Shown one piece after another: positions 9,986-22,460 of a stretch of DNA of 64,000 nucleotides. Within the stretch, counting starts at the first letter, position 1. Each line of letters begins with the position of its first letter. The notes under the pieces were generated by a model. The model saw nothing but the letters and a program-made list of their open reading frames with translations. It was not told the DNA's origin and did not search any database. Both the position numbers and the translations under genes were made by a program. The stretch comes from Hippasteria phrygiana (lineage: Eukaryota; Echinodermata; Asteroidea; Valvatida; Goniasteridae): assembly GCA_037893225.1 (NCBI GenBank), contig JAZGUH010000058.1, positions 868,001 through 932,000 on the forward strand, read 5' to 3'.

Positions 9986-12334
9986 AGCCTGTATGGTCTG
10001 CATAGCAATATTTCACAGTGCATTTTTCATGTAGGTGTGGTTGAAATTAAATTAGGTTCAGTTTGTTTTAGTGCATGGCGGGATATAAATCCTGATTTTG
10101 TAACATTCAGTTTGAACTCCACTATTCAGTTTTGATTTTGGAAACCGGATATTTGAAAGCAACCTTTAAAAAATTAAGCCTTCCATTTTTGTGTGACACA
10201 GGTTAAAGAAAACTGAAACACCCTCCAATTTGCTCCATGGTCTCCGATTGTAAAGTGCATTCACTCGCCAGTGGTTTTTTGGTATATGGATGGCCTGCCC
10301 ATCCATTTTTGTTCTCAACATTACAGCTCCGGAGTGTTTTTGTATAAAGGCCCAGTGATCACTGAATCCCCAGTCATTGGGATGGCTTTTCATGCGTCAT
10401 ATTTTGTTGGCATGACTATGAACCAGACAAGATGGGAACTTCCGGTGAAATCAGATAACTGTTATATATATGTTTTTGAATAAAATTAGGATAACCGGAT
10501 TTCGAAATCGCCGATTTCTCCCACCGCTAGTTTGTTTTAACGGTTGGCTTAGGTCTGTTATCTGATTTAAAGTGAGGTTTTTACTTTGGTGGGTGTAACT
10601 CGGGTATTAATGGCGCAGTTTTACTTTATTGGTGTGTTTGTTTGTGGTTGTCTAATTTGATTAAATCTATGGGTTAGGATGATACTTGAGGATTGTGGTT
10701 TAGTGAAGGAGTGGCTTTGATATGAGAAGGGCGTGGCTTGATTTTAAAGGTGGGATTTGATGTGGTGTGATTGAATACAGGGAGATATCTGTTATTGAAA
10801 TAGTAAGTTATCTATCAATAACAGCTTTCATGGACACTACTTGGTGCATGTATTGTGGAAACGGATTGGTTCTAAATTGCAACTTTCTTTGTGCTTGGAA
10901 ATATCACAGGCGTGGCATGATAAGGGCGTGGCTTGATATTTGGGTTTGGTTTATGATGATGGGCGTGGTTAATCTGATATGGGGAGGTTGGTGAATCAGC
11001 TACATCTGTGGAGGATGTATGGCTAGATGTCATGGCTGGGCCTTATAATGGGTGTGGTTTGAATTATGTTAAATGATGTGTTATGGGGAAATGGCAGGAA
11101 ATCTTGTGAAGGCATACCTGTATGCTCTTTATTGAAGGAACTGGAATCCATACATGTTTTTCGTGTCTTCAACGAGAAAACAGACACAAACATTTACATA
11201 CACATATTACTGTACTCAAGCGTACCTCGATCATAGAACAAACTACTTCACACAAAACTTTACCTTACCTTAGTGCAAAGATACCCGAGCTAAACATACA
11301 GGTTGGATAAACATTTTCAAAATTTCAGGACACTGTACAGTGTAGAATGATTGACAAACATTCACAAACAATGACAACCGATCAATGTTATGGGTTAGTC
11401 TTGACACGAGGCTGCCATATAATATTGTTTCCTGGTACCAAAGATTATGTGAGTAGAGGCCGCTGTAGGTGTGACATTGTTCACAGCCATGGATAGAGCT
11501 GCAACAACAGGCCCCTCAAATTTGAAATTAAAATGGCTGTACATGTACAATGCTCAGTGCATACATGAATACAGACCTTCTGCACAGTGGCCATCTTCGA
11601 GGCTAATTAATGTTCCCCTTGGATAGGCATGGGTAGACCTTTTGTGCTTGCATTGTTACAGAATCTGAATGATGGCTGTTAAAGCATAGGTCTATAAAGG
11701 CTGTATGCACTGCATGTGGAAACCATGTTGGTAACAGATTTTGGGAGCTCGGTCTGTTGAATGTCTGTGTTTTCAAGTCTTGACCTAGATGGAAAATTCT
11801 GGTGATGACGGGTTCCATGCAAAACCTGGCTCAAACATTGTGTGTCAGTACACAATAGACTGTTGCATTAAACACCGTCCCTTACATTTATTGACCAATC
11901 ACAGTCATGACTATGGTCTGACCATGGAGATATTAGAAAACCTTTTTAATACATTGTAGCTCCACAGGTCTGACATAAATGGATGGATGTGAGGCATGAG
12001 TAGCTGTGATTAATCAATACATTAAGGGGCAGTGCTTAATGGACCGGTCTACTGGTGTAGTGGCCGCACACTCCTACTACACACAACCACACATACGTAT
12101 GCAATGAACAGCTATGCCTGTGCTGCAGTTGTCACCAACAGCGCCCTCTGCTGGAAGCTTTATACCGGAACGGACTCTCTAGGAAACTACATGTAATATG
12201 ATATTCTGGTCCGGACTGAAGCTATGGTTGAGCTAACAATCTCTCCAAAGTGCAAACTCTGGAAAGAGGTTAAAATAGCAAGCTCCATTTACAACGGATG
12301 AACCTGTACACAGGCCTTCCGCTAATTGTTTTCC
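9986..12334. other. Intergenic stretch with GGGCGTGG cluster
   Basis: No gene was recognised. At 10726-11075 there are several copies of gggcgtggcttgat or close variants in T/G-rich DNA. The rest is unremarkable. Confidence 0.5.
10726..11075 (+). repeat. Cluster of GGGCGTGG(C/T)TTGAT motifs
   Basis: Near matches lie at about 10729 (agggcgtggcttgat), 10910 (aggcgtggcatgat), 10925 (agggcgtggcttgat), 10961 (gggcgtggttaatctgat) and 11049 (gggtgtggtttgaa). The core GGGCGTGG is also the KLF/Sp GC-box. This could be a decayed tandem repeat rather than a control element. Confidence 0.45.
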
Positions 12335-12763
12335 TTACTAGCCCCTCTGTTAGTTAACTGCACATTTCACTGCACATTTCACTAGCCCATATAGTTATAA
12401 CGTTTCACTAGCCCAATGCACCATTTGACAATTTAAAAAATGTTTGATGGGGAATGCTCAAATTATGGGCCGCCAGTAGGTTCCTATTAAAAACGGGTCT
12501 GAAAAAAAATGATGGGAGAGGTTTAGCGTGAGAACAAACAATTTGAAAATGAAAAGAATTTGAGGAATTTACATAATATAAATTGGGGATTTTTTCTTAC
12601 AAATGGTCATCCTTTTTGCTTTATTCACTTCATATCATACATGTAGTTCCATTGTACATGTTAGTTAAGTTGCAGATTTTTTACTAGCCCGACGGGCAAC
12701 CTAAAAAGCAAGGTTGACTAGCCTGGAGAAGTCCTGACTAGTGTTTGTACGATGGGCTAGTAA
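12335..12763. mobile_element. Possible inverted-repeat element (ttactagccc ends)
   Basis: Left ttactagccc (12335) and right gggctagtaa (12753) face each other. Cactagccc recurs at 12381 and 12406, and actagcccgacgggc occurs near 12682. Noncoding; ends tentative. Confidence 0.45.
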
Positions 12764-12998
12764 ATCGAGTCCTGATACATGGGTGTGCATACATTCACTA
12801 TGTCATGGTTGAACCTTTGGTGTTGTAACTCATTCACAATTGGTCATACATTTATTGCCCGAGTGCTGGAAAAAAAAGACCAGATATTCTTCCTGTATAT
12901 CATTACAAATGTTTATTAATTCAGTCTTGAACCTACACTAAAATTAAGATGTGTATCTGTTTAGTGTTTACAGCCTCAGGTAAAAGCGGTTCGTGTCA

Positions 12999-13215
12999 AT
13001 AACCCCTTGCGTACGGATGACGCCATAGGGCGCCAAAAAAAAGTGCCACTATGCCGAATGACGTCATTGGCCGCTGTTTGTGCAGTTTCAATCCATTGTT
13101 GGATTATTGTTTGTCATGCTTGACTGCACAAACACATTGTAGCGGTTCGATTTGGCTGCCAGAACCGCTGCAACTCTCCGACGTCTCCCGTAAAATACCG
13201 TGCCCAAGGGGTTAA
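12999..13215. mobile_element. TTAACCCC-family MITE, copy 2
   Basis: Starts taaccccttgcgtacggatg and ends taccgtgcccaaggggttaa, with the shared core gtttcaatccattgttggat. Its right half (ctgcacaaacacattgtagc then ggttcgatttggctgccaga) is close to the copy at 23551. Confidence 0.8.
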
Positions 13216-13284
13216 ATAAGGTGTTCCCTTCCCAATTGTGTTTGCCAAAGCTGATGGTGTAATGCTTTTCATGAATTAAAACAT

Positions 13285-13767
13285 TAAGCCCAGGCTTTCA
13301 AGCAGACCCAGGTGAAAAAGTAGCAGAATAGTTGGATAAATTTTTTTTAGAAAAACAGGACTAAAGTAGGACTTTGGAGGACAATATCAGGACAAAATTA
13401 GGACTTTTGTGAGCTTTTGGGAGTAGTTTTGTTGATACTCACCCATGTCCACAGCATCACAAGCCTATTTTACATGTTCTGCACTCACAACACTAATTGT
13501 GTTTCAACCTCAACTAAGCTCTTCGAAGTAAAGCTGTAGTACTCCTGCACCCAAGCTCTTCATTGTGTGATCTTCATATGACAGCATGTAACACTGTTAT
13601 GAAAAACACTCAATGGGATTTCATTTTTTGGAGTTGTGTGGGACAAAAAAAGTACATAAAAGTAGGAAAAATAGGAATTTCAAGAAAAAAAGTAGGAAAA
13701 GTAGGAGCAAGGTGAAAACATTAGGAAAACGTAGGAAAAGCAGGAATACTTGAAAGCCTGTAAGCCC
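13285..13767. mobile_element. Foldback-ended element with GTAGGAAAA-rich core
   Basis: Left end gcccaggctttcaag and right end cttgaaagcctgtaagcc are inverted. The right half is rich in repeated agtaggaaaa phrases; the left half has aggactaaagtaggacttt. Noncoding. Confidence 0.6.
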
Positions 13768-16098
13768 CATACAAGTCAATGCCAGGTATTGTGGCATTTA
13801 TCCCAGCATGTGTAACCGGTTCTTAAAGTTAACAAGTTGATAGTCACGCACCTGTTGCTTTGTTGACTCTCTTGTTTATGCTTAGTTTCCGTCAATTTGG
13901 TAAACATGGATGCAACCTTCAGGGAAAACAAGCTTGTTCAAATTCTACAATGTTTTTTTTTTCTCTTGTACAAATAATTCAGACAAATCGGACACAATCT
14001 AGGTCTACTGTGCGAATCAACAATACTAAGACTAAAAAAGCATGAGAAAAGTTGTTTTTCCCCACTGAACTTTTAAGAGAAAAGTTTTGAGGTCTCTGGG
14101 TAATATTTACATTTGTTGGGATAATTCTGATCGAAAGGTGGAAAATGCTGGCAGTTGGTTCAAACTGAACTGTTGCAAAAATAGAGAAAGATTCAATGAA
14201 ACGTGCAGTGTTTTTGAGTTTGAGTACCTAAGCACGAGTACATCGGTACATTGAGTATGAGTACATAAAAACTGTACTGGAGTAGGGGTAGAGTACAGTA
14301 ATGGAAGCTCGACCTTCAGTTTCTAGTCAAGCTCGTTTTCATCACTACGTAGTGGTGTAGCCAGAATGGGTTATTGGGCCCCAGTGGGATCTCTTGCTTC
14401 CCCCTTGCCCCCTTCTGAATATTTTGGAATTTCTAATTCATTTTTTGTTTTAGAATTTGTTGAGGGGCCGATGCCATGTAGTCTGTATTGATATGCATTC
14501 AGTTTGGACACATGCCTTAAACCCAGCAAGATATGGGACCAAGGGGGACAAGGGGTACCCCCCCCCCCCCTCTTGTCCCAAAACCCTATACACACTCCAG
14601 ACTATTGTTACCTAACACATCCCCCTCCCTCACTCCTCCTCTGAGCAGAAACTGGCTGCACTACTGCCACTACAGTGTATGAGTGCAAGTACTGAAAAAC
14701 TACATTTGTGAATGAGTATAAGAATGGGTACGTTGAAGAGAACTACTAAACTATAAATACATAGATTTCCTCAGCACCACACCAGATGAATTTAGTTTGA
14801 GAGAAAATACCACACCATGAAAAATGCACCAGAAATGAATTTTATAGCATCCAATTTATTTAAATACACATTTATATTCAAGTGTTTTGCAGCGGTACGG
14901 AGGAATGATTTCTTATCAATTGTGTGGTTCTGAAACGAACCAGTACTTTTGACATTTTCAGGGCAACCTTACGTTGGAGAAGACCATGCACTTTCAGTTA
15001 CCTGCTTTTCTGGAAAAATGAAACAAAAAATTATTTTATATTTGACAACTTAAAACTATATGCTCAATTTTAAGATGCATAATATTATGCAGTTCAAATT
15101 AAGGGATTTTATCTGTCATAATTACATGTTTCAGTACGTTTCAACTAACTTGAATCAAAATGTCTAAGGTTGAAATTAAATTTTTAATCTATAATTTCTA
15201 TTTCTTTTATGTTAAATTTTTAAGGACAAAATGTTTTCATTTTTTGCTGCGGAATGCTTCAAGTTTTCAAAATTAATTGCATTTTAGTATTTACATGTAA
15301 CATGTTTATAAGATGTCGGAAGTGTATTGTGGTGTTGATGTGTGGATGCGCATGAACCTTGATGAAACTTATTGTATTTCATTTCACTGGGAAATGAAAC
15401 CACATATAAAAAATGAAAGTAAAACGAAACAAGGAAGCAAAACATGCAAAAATAAAGTATGTGTACATTGAACATGTACATTTGATATGAACTTAAATTA
15501 TACAACGACAACTGGTGCAGACTCTTGTTTCAGGAGTATCATATCCTTACATGCATTCTGACAAGAATTGAAATTTACACACACATCTCTGTCCCCTATC
15601 AGTCCGGTACCCTCCAGGTTATGTCACACACCTTCAGATCCCACAATTGGGATTTCTGGGGCTGATCGGGTACTAAAAGCATATTATCCATTATGCCCGT
15701 GACTTTCCGTTTCATTTCTCAAACGTTTAAACCCATATTTTGACAGTGTTTAAATGTTTAAATTGAACTGGAAAACTTAAACAACAGTACCAAGAGCAAG
15801 ATGATCAACGCTCGGGTGCTCAAACAACTCGATATAAATGGTTATTTGGTTTGCTGTTTGTTTTCTTCTTTTTTGGCTGTGTACAGAAGGTTTCATTTAA
15901 GCGTTTAGAAAATTACTCTCTTTCTCTCTCAAAAACATCATGGTACTGAAAGTGTTATCAATAAAGAAAGAATATTTGCAATGTGGCCAATTTCATCAGA
16001 AAAAACCAAAATAATCTTTCCTTTGTAAGGAAGGGCATTCCATGTACAAATGTACATACATTGGTTATTCTTACTTGGGTTCCTTTTTTAACATTCTA

Positions 16099-16223
16099 TG
16101 GCCGTGTCCGGATTACTTGGCTACGGCTTGAAATTACACCCAAGTCTATGTGATGTGGCTGCAGCCACTACCATAGACATGTGTGCAATTTCAAGCCGCA
16201 GCCAAGTAATCCGGACACGGCCT
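16099..16223. mobile_element. Foldback MITE (ggccgtgtccggatta ends)
   Basis: Arms ggccgtgtccggattacttg with following bases, and their inverse ending taatccggacacggcc, are about 40 bp long with one or two mismatches. The centre is palindromic around gtggctgcagccac. Total 125 bp, noncoding. Confidence 0.85.
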
Positions 16224-17251
16224 AACTTGGACAAAACAGCAGACCACTGACATACAAAATCAAATAGAAGTTTCTTCTCATAGACAAGAGGGAACTGGGG
16301 ACAAATCAACATTATTGCATGCTGGTTAGATAGACGACTACACATTTACTGCAACAGAAGACACAAAAAAACAGCACGGATTCTGTTAAACTGAAAATTC
16401 ATTAAAGTAATATTCCAGTCAAATGCATGTAATAAGCGATTAACCGAGTGCTGGGAGAGGGGGCTGGGAGAGGGGGCTGTTGGTGGGGGAAAACGGGCCA
16501 TGTGCTCCCTGTACTTTTCATTATCAGTCATCACATCTTAGAACAATTTGAAATGGCTGCTGATTTATCTGTGTGGTGTTTTCATTCCCACTTCTAGCGA
16601 CAGACAAATTTCATATTAGTCCCGTCTGCATACGTGCACTTCTGGGTTGAAAGCGAGGCTCTGAGTGCTAAACAAACAGTGCTATTCAACAAGACCATTC
16701 GTGTATATATGCATAAATCACAGCAAATGACAGTGTAGCGCACAGTCAATGTGGTTGAGCAGTACTAGTTCATGCCGACAAAAATCATCCAAATTCATTC
16801 TTAATCGACAAGGTGCTCAACTATTTCACAGAACAACGATTCTCAAATTAACATACCCCCCCCCCCCCCCACACCCCCCCCCCCCCCCACTTTTGGCAGT
16901 TCCGCACAAGAAAAACATAGAGAAAGGCAGCAACTGGCCGGCACCGGCGCAGCTTTTTTGAAATGTGATTTTGTAAAATTCTGAAAACAATTCTTAAATA
17001 TCTCAGAGCTTGGTAATAGTTTGTTTGACAAGATTTTTGAAAAGTAACAAAAAAAAAAAAAATTTGGAAAAAAAATACTTTTGGAAGGGTTAACTGACTT
17101 TTGGAGGATCTCTCCACCCAAATTGCACATGTGAGATAAAAGGATCTTCTTTGAGGGGGGGGGGGGGGGGATTTGGGAGATTAGTTGCATTTAAATAGAG
17201 TGGGGGATTTAAAGGATTTCAAGCATACTTATATAACTGTTCACAGTGTTT

Positions 17252-17714
17252 CACATATCGTCACCATTTTCACGAACTGACACCCACGCGCACCTGGGTG
17301 TCAGTTTGTGAAACCGCGTACTGAGTAAATTTCGGTTTCACGAACTGACACCCAGGTGTGCGAGCGCACATCGGGCACCGACTCGCTAGAGAAGAATTTT
17401 CGTTTTCACGAATTGACATGCAAGCATGTAGTGGAAATACCATTCCAAGAAAAATGCTTTACAAGCTTTGATACGAATCTACTCCATCTGTATACATGTA
17501 CTTGTGGGGTTACAGAAACATTAAACTGAAAACCTCTAAACTTGTGAAATTAAGAATGGTTTCAGTTCGTGAAAATGAAAATGTGGTTACCGCGCGCTGC
17601 TCTACTTGGGTGTCAGTTTGTGAAAACGAAAATTACTCGGTTCTGTAAAATACGCCACGTGCGGGCACTCACGCGCTAGAGAGTGTCAGTTCGTGGTGTC
17701 GGTGACGATATGTG
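17252..17714. mobile_element. TIR element with repeated cgaactgacaccca motifs
   Basis: Ends cacatatcgtcacc (17252) and ggtgacgatatgtg (17701-17714) are exact inverse copies. Inside, ttcacgaactgacaccca or its inverse recurs about six times in both orientations, with cgcgcg-rich spacers. Length 463 bp, noncoding. Confidence 0.8.
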
Positions 17715-18079
17715 TTCAGCATGCATATATTCAGGTTATTTGGCAGATGTTAGAAATCAGTTTTCTGGATCATTTAGAAAGACAAGCTGGCAAAAATTAA
17801 TCTGAAAGGAACAAAATAAATATGGTTAATGAAGAAATGCCGAGATCATTCCCATGCGCAGTCAGTCGGACAGGTGCCCTGTTATCAAAAAGTGGAAAGT
17901 TCCGGTTCACATACAAACTATGATCGGTGGGACTGTGCCATTCCTAGTGTTAGGGAGGGTCAGACGTCCTGCCCGTGGTATCCCTTGGGCACGTTTCGGC
18001 TGACTATACGAGAGGCTGTGGAGTAAGATGAGTAATTCGCCGAGTTGCTTCTAGTTGGTTCTCGAGGGGAAACTCTAGC

Positions 18080-18198
18080 TGAGTCCTTCGTCGAGTCTCT
18101 GGCCGAGTCTCTGGCTGAGTCTCTAGCTGAGTCTCTGGTCGAGTCTCTGGTTGAGTCTCTGGCCGAGTCTCTGGCCGAGTCTCTCGCTGAATCTCTCC
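18080..18198. repeat. 12-bp minisatellite (gagtctctggcc)
   Basis: About ten tandem copies of a 12-bp unit, mostly gagtctctggcc/gagtctctggct. Because 12 is a multiple of 3, both strands stay open: plus reads Glu-Ser-Leu-Ala/Val repeats, minus reads Arg-Asp-Ser-Ala/Thr repeats. No flanking gene structure supports translation. Confidence 0.85.
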
Positions 18199-19043
18199 TA
18201 AACTGTTTCAAAAACCATCCACATAATATTTACACAATATATTGTAAGTTAAGAGCGAAGATATGTGAAATGCTTCAAATTCAATGAAATAAGCACAAAA
18301 GTCACATTACGGCATTCCCAGTTACAAGCAGAAACAACAACTTTTTTGAGTGAAAGGTCGATTTATAAAAAAAAATCATACATTACAGTTTGTACCTGTA
18401 ACTTTAAAGTTTTGTACCTGAATTACATTGTAAATCTCAAAATATTGCTCTGGAGTGATTCTCTCTTCCTTTTTTTTGCACGCTTCCCTGATTTTTGAGC
18501 TTCCTTTTCTCAAAAGATGGGGGCACGATTCAACAAGTAGGGCCTAGGATTGAGCTACATGTACATGTACAGCAAACACAATCCATCAAATTCATGCTAA
18601 TAATCTGCACTTCCGGGACATACCACAATCTCAATTTTCGACATTTGCTACTTGACACCCATTTCTTGGTGCAATCACTCTTAAAAGACTACTTAGACTT
18701 AGCAAGAGTGATTCAGGGAAACTGACCAACCATAACATGAAATCCCAATAGGGCAATACGTTGTTCCCTAGAGGGTTTTTAAGCTCCACAGTTCAGTTCA
18801 AAATTCAAAGAATAGCTATTTCATGGTCCATTACATACATATACATGTACAATGTTTGTGCCTGAAGGTACGTACATGCAGGTCACAGATGTACACAAAT
18901 TCTATTTTGTAAAAGTGCTGGTAGGTTTGTGCCGTTATTGTGTCAACGATCTCTGGAAATAACAGATTCAATTTGATCTGACACAATACTCCAGTTGAAC
19001 CAATTTCAAAACCATGATTTCACAGCCATACCGTTACAGGTAG
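18199..19043. other. Intergenic stretch, nothing recognised
   Basis: AT-rich DNA with a few acatgtac hexamers (18558-18570, 18838-18851). No gene or repeat boundary is supported. Confidence 0.5.
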
Positions 19044-19232
19044 CAGGGGCGGATCTAGGTTTTCACTAAGGGGGGGGGGTTTACCTGAGGTGATTGGCCT
19101 ACACACCCCAGCGTGCCGAATTTTCGACACCCGACACTGGTTATTTTTTTTTTTTTCAGCCCAAGGGGGGGGGTTTAAACCCCCAAACCCCCCCCCCCCC
19201 CCCCCCCCCCCACCCCGTAGATCCGCCACTGG
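19044..19232. mobile_element. MITE with caggggcggatctagg ends and G/C tracts
   Basis: Left caggggcggatctagg and right gtagatccgccactgg are inverted. Poly-G (19071-19079) and poly-C (19189-19211) tracts lie just inside each end, so the whole element can fold. Fragments with similar phrases (ccaaggggaagggggag, ttcagatccacccctg) occur at 59598-59656. Confidence 0.7.
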
Positions 19233-21189
19233 GTAGATACAATGTACATTGTGTACAACATACAATGTCAATGCACTTAACTGCACAGGTGTAAAAAAAA
19301 AAAAAAAGGAGTTGCGTTATGCAGATTATAACTTGGGTTACAAATCAGACACCGAACCAGATGCAGATCAAGAGTGTTCACAAAGTTGGGGTGCAAAATT
19401 GATTGTTTTAGTTGAGTCCGGAACCAAGTCCAAGGCTAAAAACTGTTTTAGAAAGTGAACTTGAAGTCAACTTGAGTCCAAAACTAGGAAAAAACTGGCT
19501 AAGTCCGGACTTGATGAGCTCTGGCAAGAATGTGGATTTGATTCTGCATTCTAAGTTTACAATGTCTCAATGGTCTTGGATCAATGCAGACCGAGACCAT
19601 ACATGTATGTGTGTCTAACTCCATTAGGACATTAAAAGTCATACTGGAAGTCCATGGTCAAGTCTAGGCTGGAGCCAGGGGTCAAGCCAAGTCCGGACTT
19701 GAGCCTACTTTTCCACTGTACACAATCTGCTGCCCCCTATTGATAAATACCCAAATGTACTACATGTACATGTATGTGTCCGTAGAGTGCTTCTGCAGCC
19801 AAGTGTGTCTAATTCAGACAATCGACAACTGATGACTGTGGATCTTCTGGGATTCAATGCATGATTATGACCAAGTTGAAACACTTGACTGCACGCATAA
19901 TACTTCCAACCGTCCAGCAATTCAAATCACAATCCAACCACAGTAGAAAACACTTCATGTACATGTACAGTAGGGTAACTGGCAACAAACCTCCCCCATC
20001 CAATGAAAATATCAGAAGTTCCCAGATTCAACGAGTCCTAAGAGAAAGTCCTCCAGAAAGGGGAACTGTATTACAACCCCCTTCGGAATACAATCATTTT
20101 GTTTTTAATGACAAGCTCCTGTGAATGTTGGAGATTCTCTTGGTTTGGATAAGTTTGCCCTACCCTGTTGGAGTCTGCTCCCCTGGTTCAGTGATTGTAA
20201 CCATGTCCAAGGGTCAAACATAGAGTGTGAACTTGATGTTTTCAAGAGACCAATCAATTAAGCCCCACCCACTTCGCATGTGGGTAACAAATCTACAATG
20301 CCAACCTGCATTCTGCCGCAGAGCGCATACCACAAATGCAAGTCACACTTTTTACCCCATTGTCCCAAGTGTGATTGGTCAATGTCAAGGGAGCGGGACA
20401 GATCGATCAGTCTACCGATTGAGAAGTAAAACCTAAAGAACTGGTGGAAGTTACCCTTAAACGATATGAAGTACTTATTTTGAGGGGTATAAACTATAAA
20501 CATTCTATTCCAGATCCTTTCTAGCTTCCTCTGTATGAGTGTATACTGTACATTCAAATAAACTGTTAGTCTGTTACCGTAACATGTATGTGCCCATCAC
20601 TTGTTGTCTAACCTTCCCACCTCTCTCTTCATAGGCTGCCCGACTCTTACTGTTGGGATTGGTATTTTGACATTGTACAAAAAGTCCCCTGTATGCTGTA
20701 TGTGCAGTGTGAAAGTGAATACACATCATGCTTTCCTATACTACTGAGGAATTATGGTGTTTCCTTCCATTGTTCCCTTTGTTTGTTCCCTCAGCATGCC
20801 TCATAAGGTTTGTACATGGCTTCTACCAAGGACTTGGTTGTATTGTAATCAGTAAATCCCCCATTCTCCCAAGTCCTCAGTCGTAATGGATAACCTGTAC
20901 ACACCTACATGTACATGTGGGGACCCGTATACGTACCCCCGCACCTACAGGTTGGGACATTTAATTTTTGACTAAACAAGTTTCATTGATAAAAACACAG
21001 GTGTTTTTATATGCGTCTTAGTCCGATTTTGTGTAACTTTGCTGAATTGCTATCATGTCATCTGTGTATCAGAATCAGAAAAGATACACTGTACATTGTA
21101 CCTCTGGCTTAATTGACTCAACGTGTATGAGCATTGCCAATATCTTGACTTTAAGGCAGCAAACATTTTACCGAATCCCTGTGTATCCT
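19233..21189. other. Intergenic stretch with guccggacttgag-type repeat
   Basis: No gene was recognised. Between 19409 and 19712, phrases such as gttgagtccggaacc, acttgaagtcaacttgagtc and agtccggacttgagcc recur in both orientations, a relative of the ACTTG repeats near 61100. The rest is unremarkable. Confidence 0.5.
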
Positions 21190-21425
21190 GGGGCCTGCAA
21201 TGCGCTAAAATTTGCTTAGCACCAATTTAGTCTTGCTTAGTAAAAACAGGTTACCAGCCAAAATTCCATGCGATTTTCATGCTCGGTAAACATATTAATA
21301 AGTCACAAGCAATATACACGTACATGTACATGACGTGAACATTTGGTTGGTAATCCTGTTTTGGCCAAGGAAAATATTCATGCTAAGCAAATTGTTGTGC
21401 TAAGCAGCTCCGTGAAATTCGCCCC
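21190..21425. mobile_element. Foldback MITE (tgcttagcacc / gtgctaagcag)
   Basis: Left ggggcctgcaatgcgct..tttgcttagcacc and right gtgctaagcagctccgtgaaattcgcccc are inverted, and further in aacaggttaccagcca pairs with ggttggtaatcctgtt. A left-half relative is at 59045-59165. Noncoding. Confidence 0.75.
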
Positions 21426-21865
21426 TGATGTCAAGACACAGAAGGTCTGCCTGTGAGGGGTGGGGAAAACAATTGATAGGGGCCTGACAGTACAACAGAC
21501 TGAACCAAGCAAGTTCCTGTATAGTTATTTATTGTGGACTGTAAGGCAACAATTTCTAGTTCCTAGATTCAAATTCTGGAAACAAACATTTCGACTCCGG
21601 CTGATCCAACACCTTTCAGAGATCACAGGATGGTTTCTGCAGCTTGGATCAAGTTCAGACAAGGAAAGATGTAAATGGTTGGACACGTTGTCTTGAAAGA
21701 AGGACTACATAGTCAAATAACTGCAATTTATGAACAGCGACTGCAGTCACTACTTTCTTCTTACCACAGTTAGTATGGAAAATGCTACTGAAACCAGCTT
21801 GACCTTGCCCTGAGGGTTGGTTCAAAATGGTTGGTCAGACGTGGTTGTGGTTGACTAGCCAAGGT

Positions 21866-22312
21866 TTAAAGGTAGTGTACATGATTGGTCATTGTTGCAA
21901 TTTTCAGAAATGGGCGGATTTGGGGGTTAGTATTTTATAGGAAATATCGTTCCAGTGACCTGTTCATACATAGTTTTGCGTTGTTGGATGGCGAAAAAAA
22001 CGAGAGAAAAACGGCACTCGTTTTCAACCGTCGGGCGGATGATAGCCTTTAGTCAAGGCGCGCCCCGAATGCCAGCATGTCCGGGGCGCGCCACTCATCC
22101 GGGTAGCCACGCGCGCCTTGACTAAAGGCTACAGGGCAGTTTTCCAACGATTTCCAGCTGGAAATCGTTGGAAAACGATATAAATTTACACACCTGGTGC
22201 CATCATTTCACAGGATGATTGAGACTACTGTTAACTTACAGTCTAGTAAGGTATTTCGTAATAATTCAGTAAAACAAAATTGGAGGATTACCAATCGTGT
22301 ACACTACTTTTA
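21866..22312. mobile_element. TIR element (ttaaaggtagtgtac ends), full copy
   Basis: Ends ttaaaggtagtgtacatgat and accaatcgtgtacactactttt are inverted. The centre has a GC-rich palindrome: tagcctttagtcaaggcgcg and its inverse cgcgccttgactaaaggcta, plus cgcgccccg/cggggcgcg. Length 447 bp. A rearranged partial copy in reverse orientation lies at 40889-41145. Confidence 0.85.
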
Positions 22313-22314
22313 AC

Positions 22315-22460
22315 CTTAACCCTGCCAGACGCAGCACAGTGCATCTGTGGTGACTGCTTCACTTTGCTGCACTCTGCACACAAGTCAATGTGACAAAGTA
22401 TGCAATCTGATGCATCTGGCAGGGTTTCTAGCCTAAATACCCTGGAGGGTTAGGGTTAAG
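22315..22460. mobile_element. Foldback element (cttaaccctgccaga ends)
   Basis: Directly adjoins the previous element. Left cttaaccctgccaga pairs with tctggcagggttt and gggttagggttaag on the right. The interior has inverted tgcatctg/cagatgca-type motifs. About 146 bp, noncoding. Confidence 0.65.

Larger units (their letters stand above)
13216..17251. other. Intergenic stretch with two foldbacks and C/G tracts
   Basis: No gene was recognised. It contains a foldback at 13285-13767, another at 16099-16223, C tracts at 14560 and 16856-16889, and a G tract at 17154-17171. The frames at 16843-17190 exist only because of homopolymers. Confidence 0.5.

Noticed and set aside
16843..17190. Minus-strand frames of 89-115 codons with Pro/Gly runs
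   Set aside because: They arise from poly-C and poly-G tracts and contain no domain.
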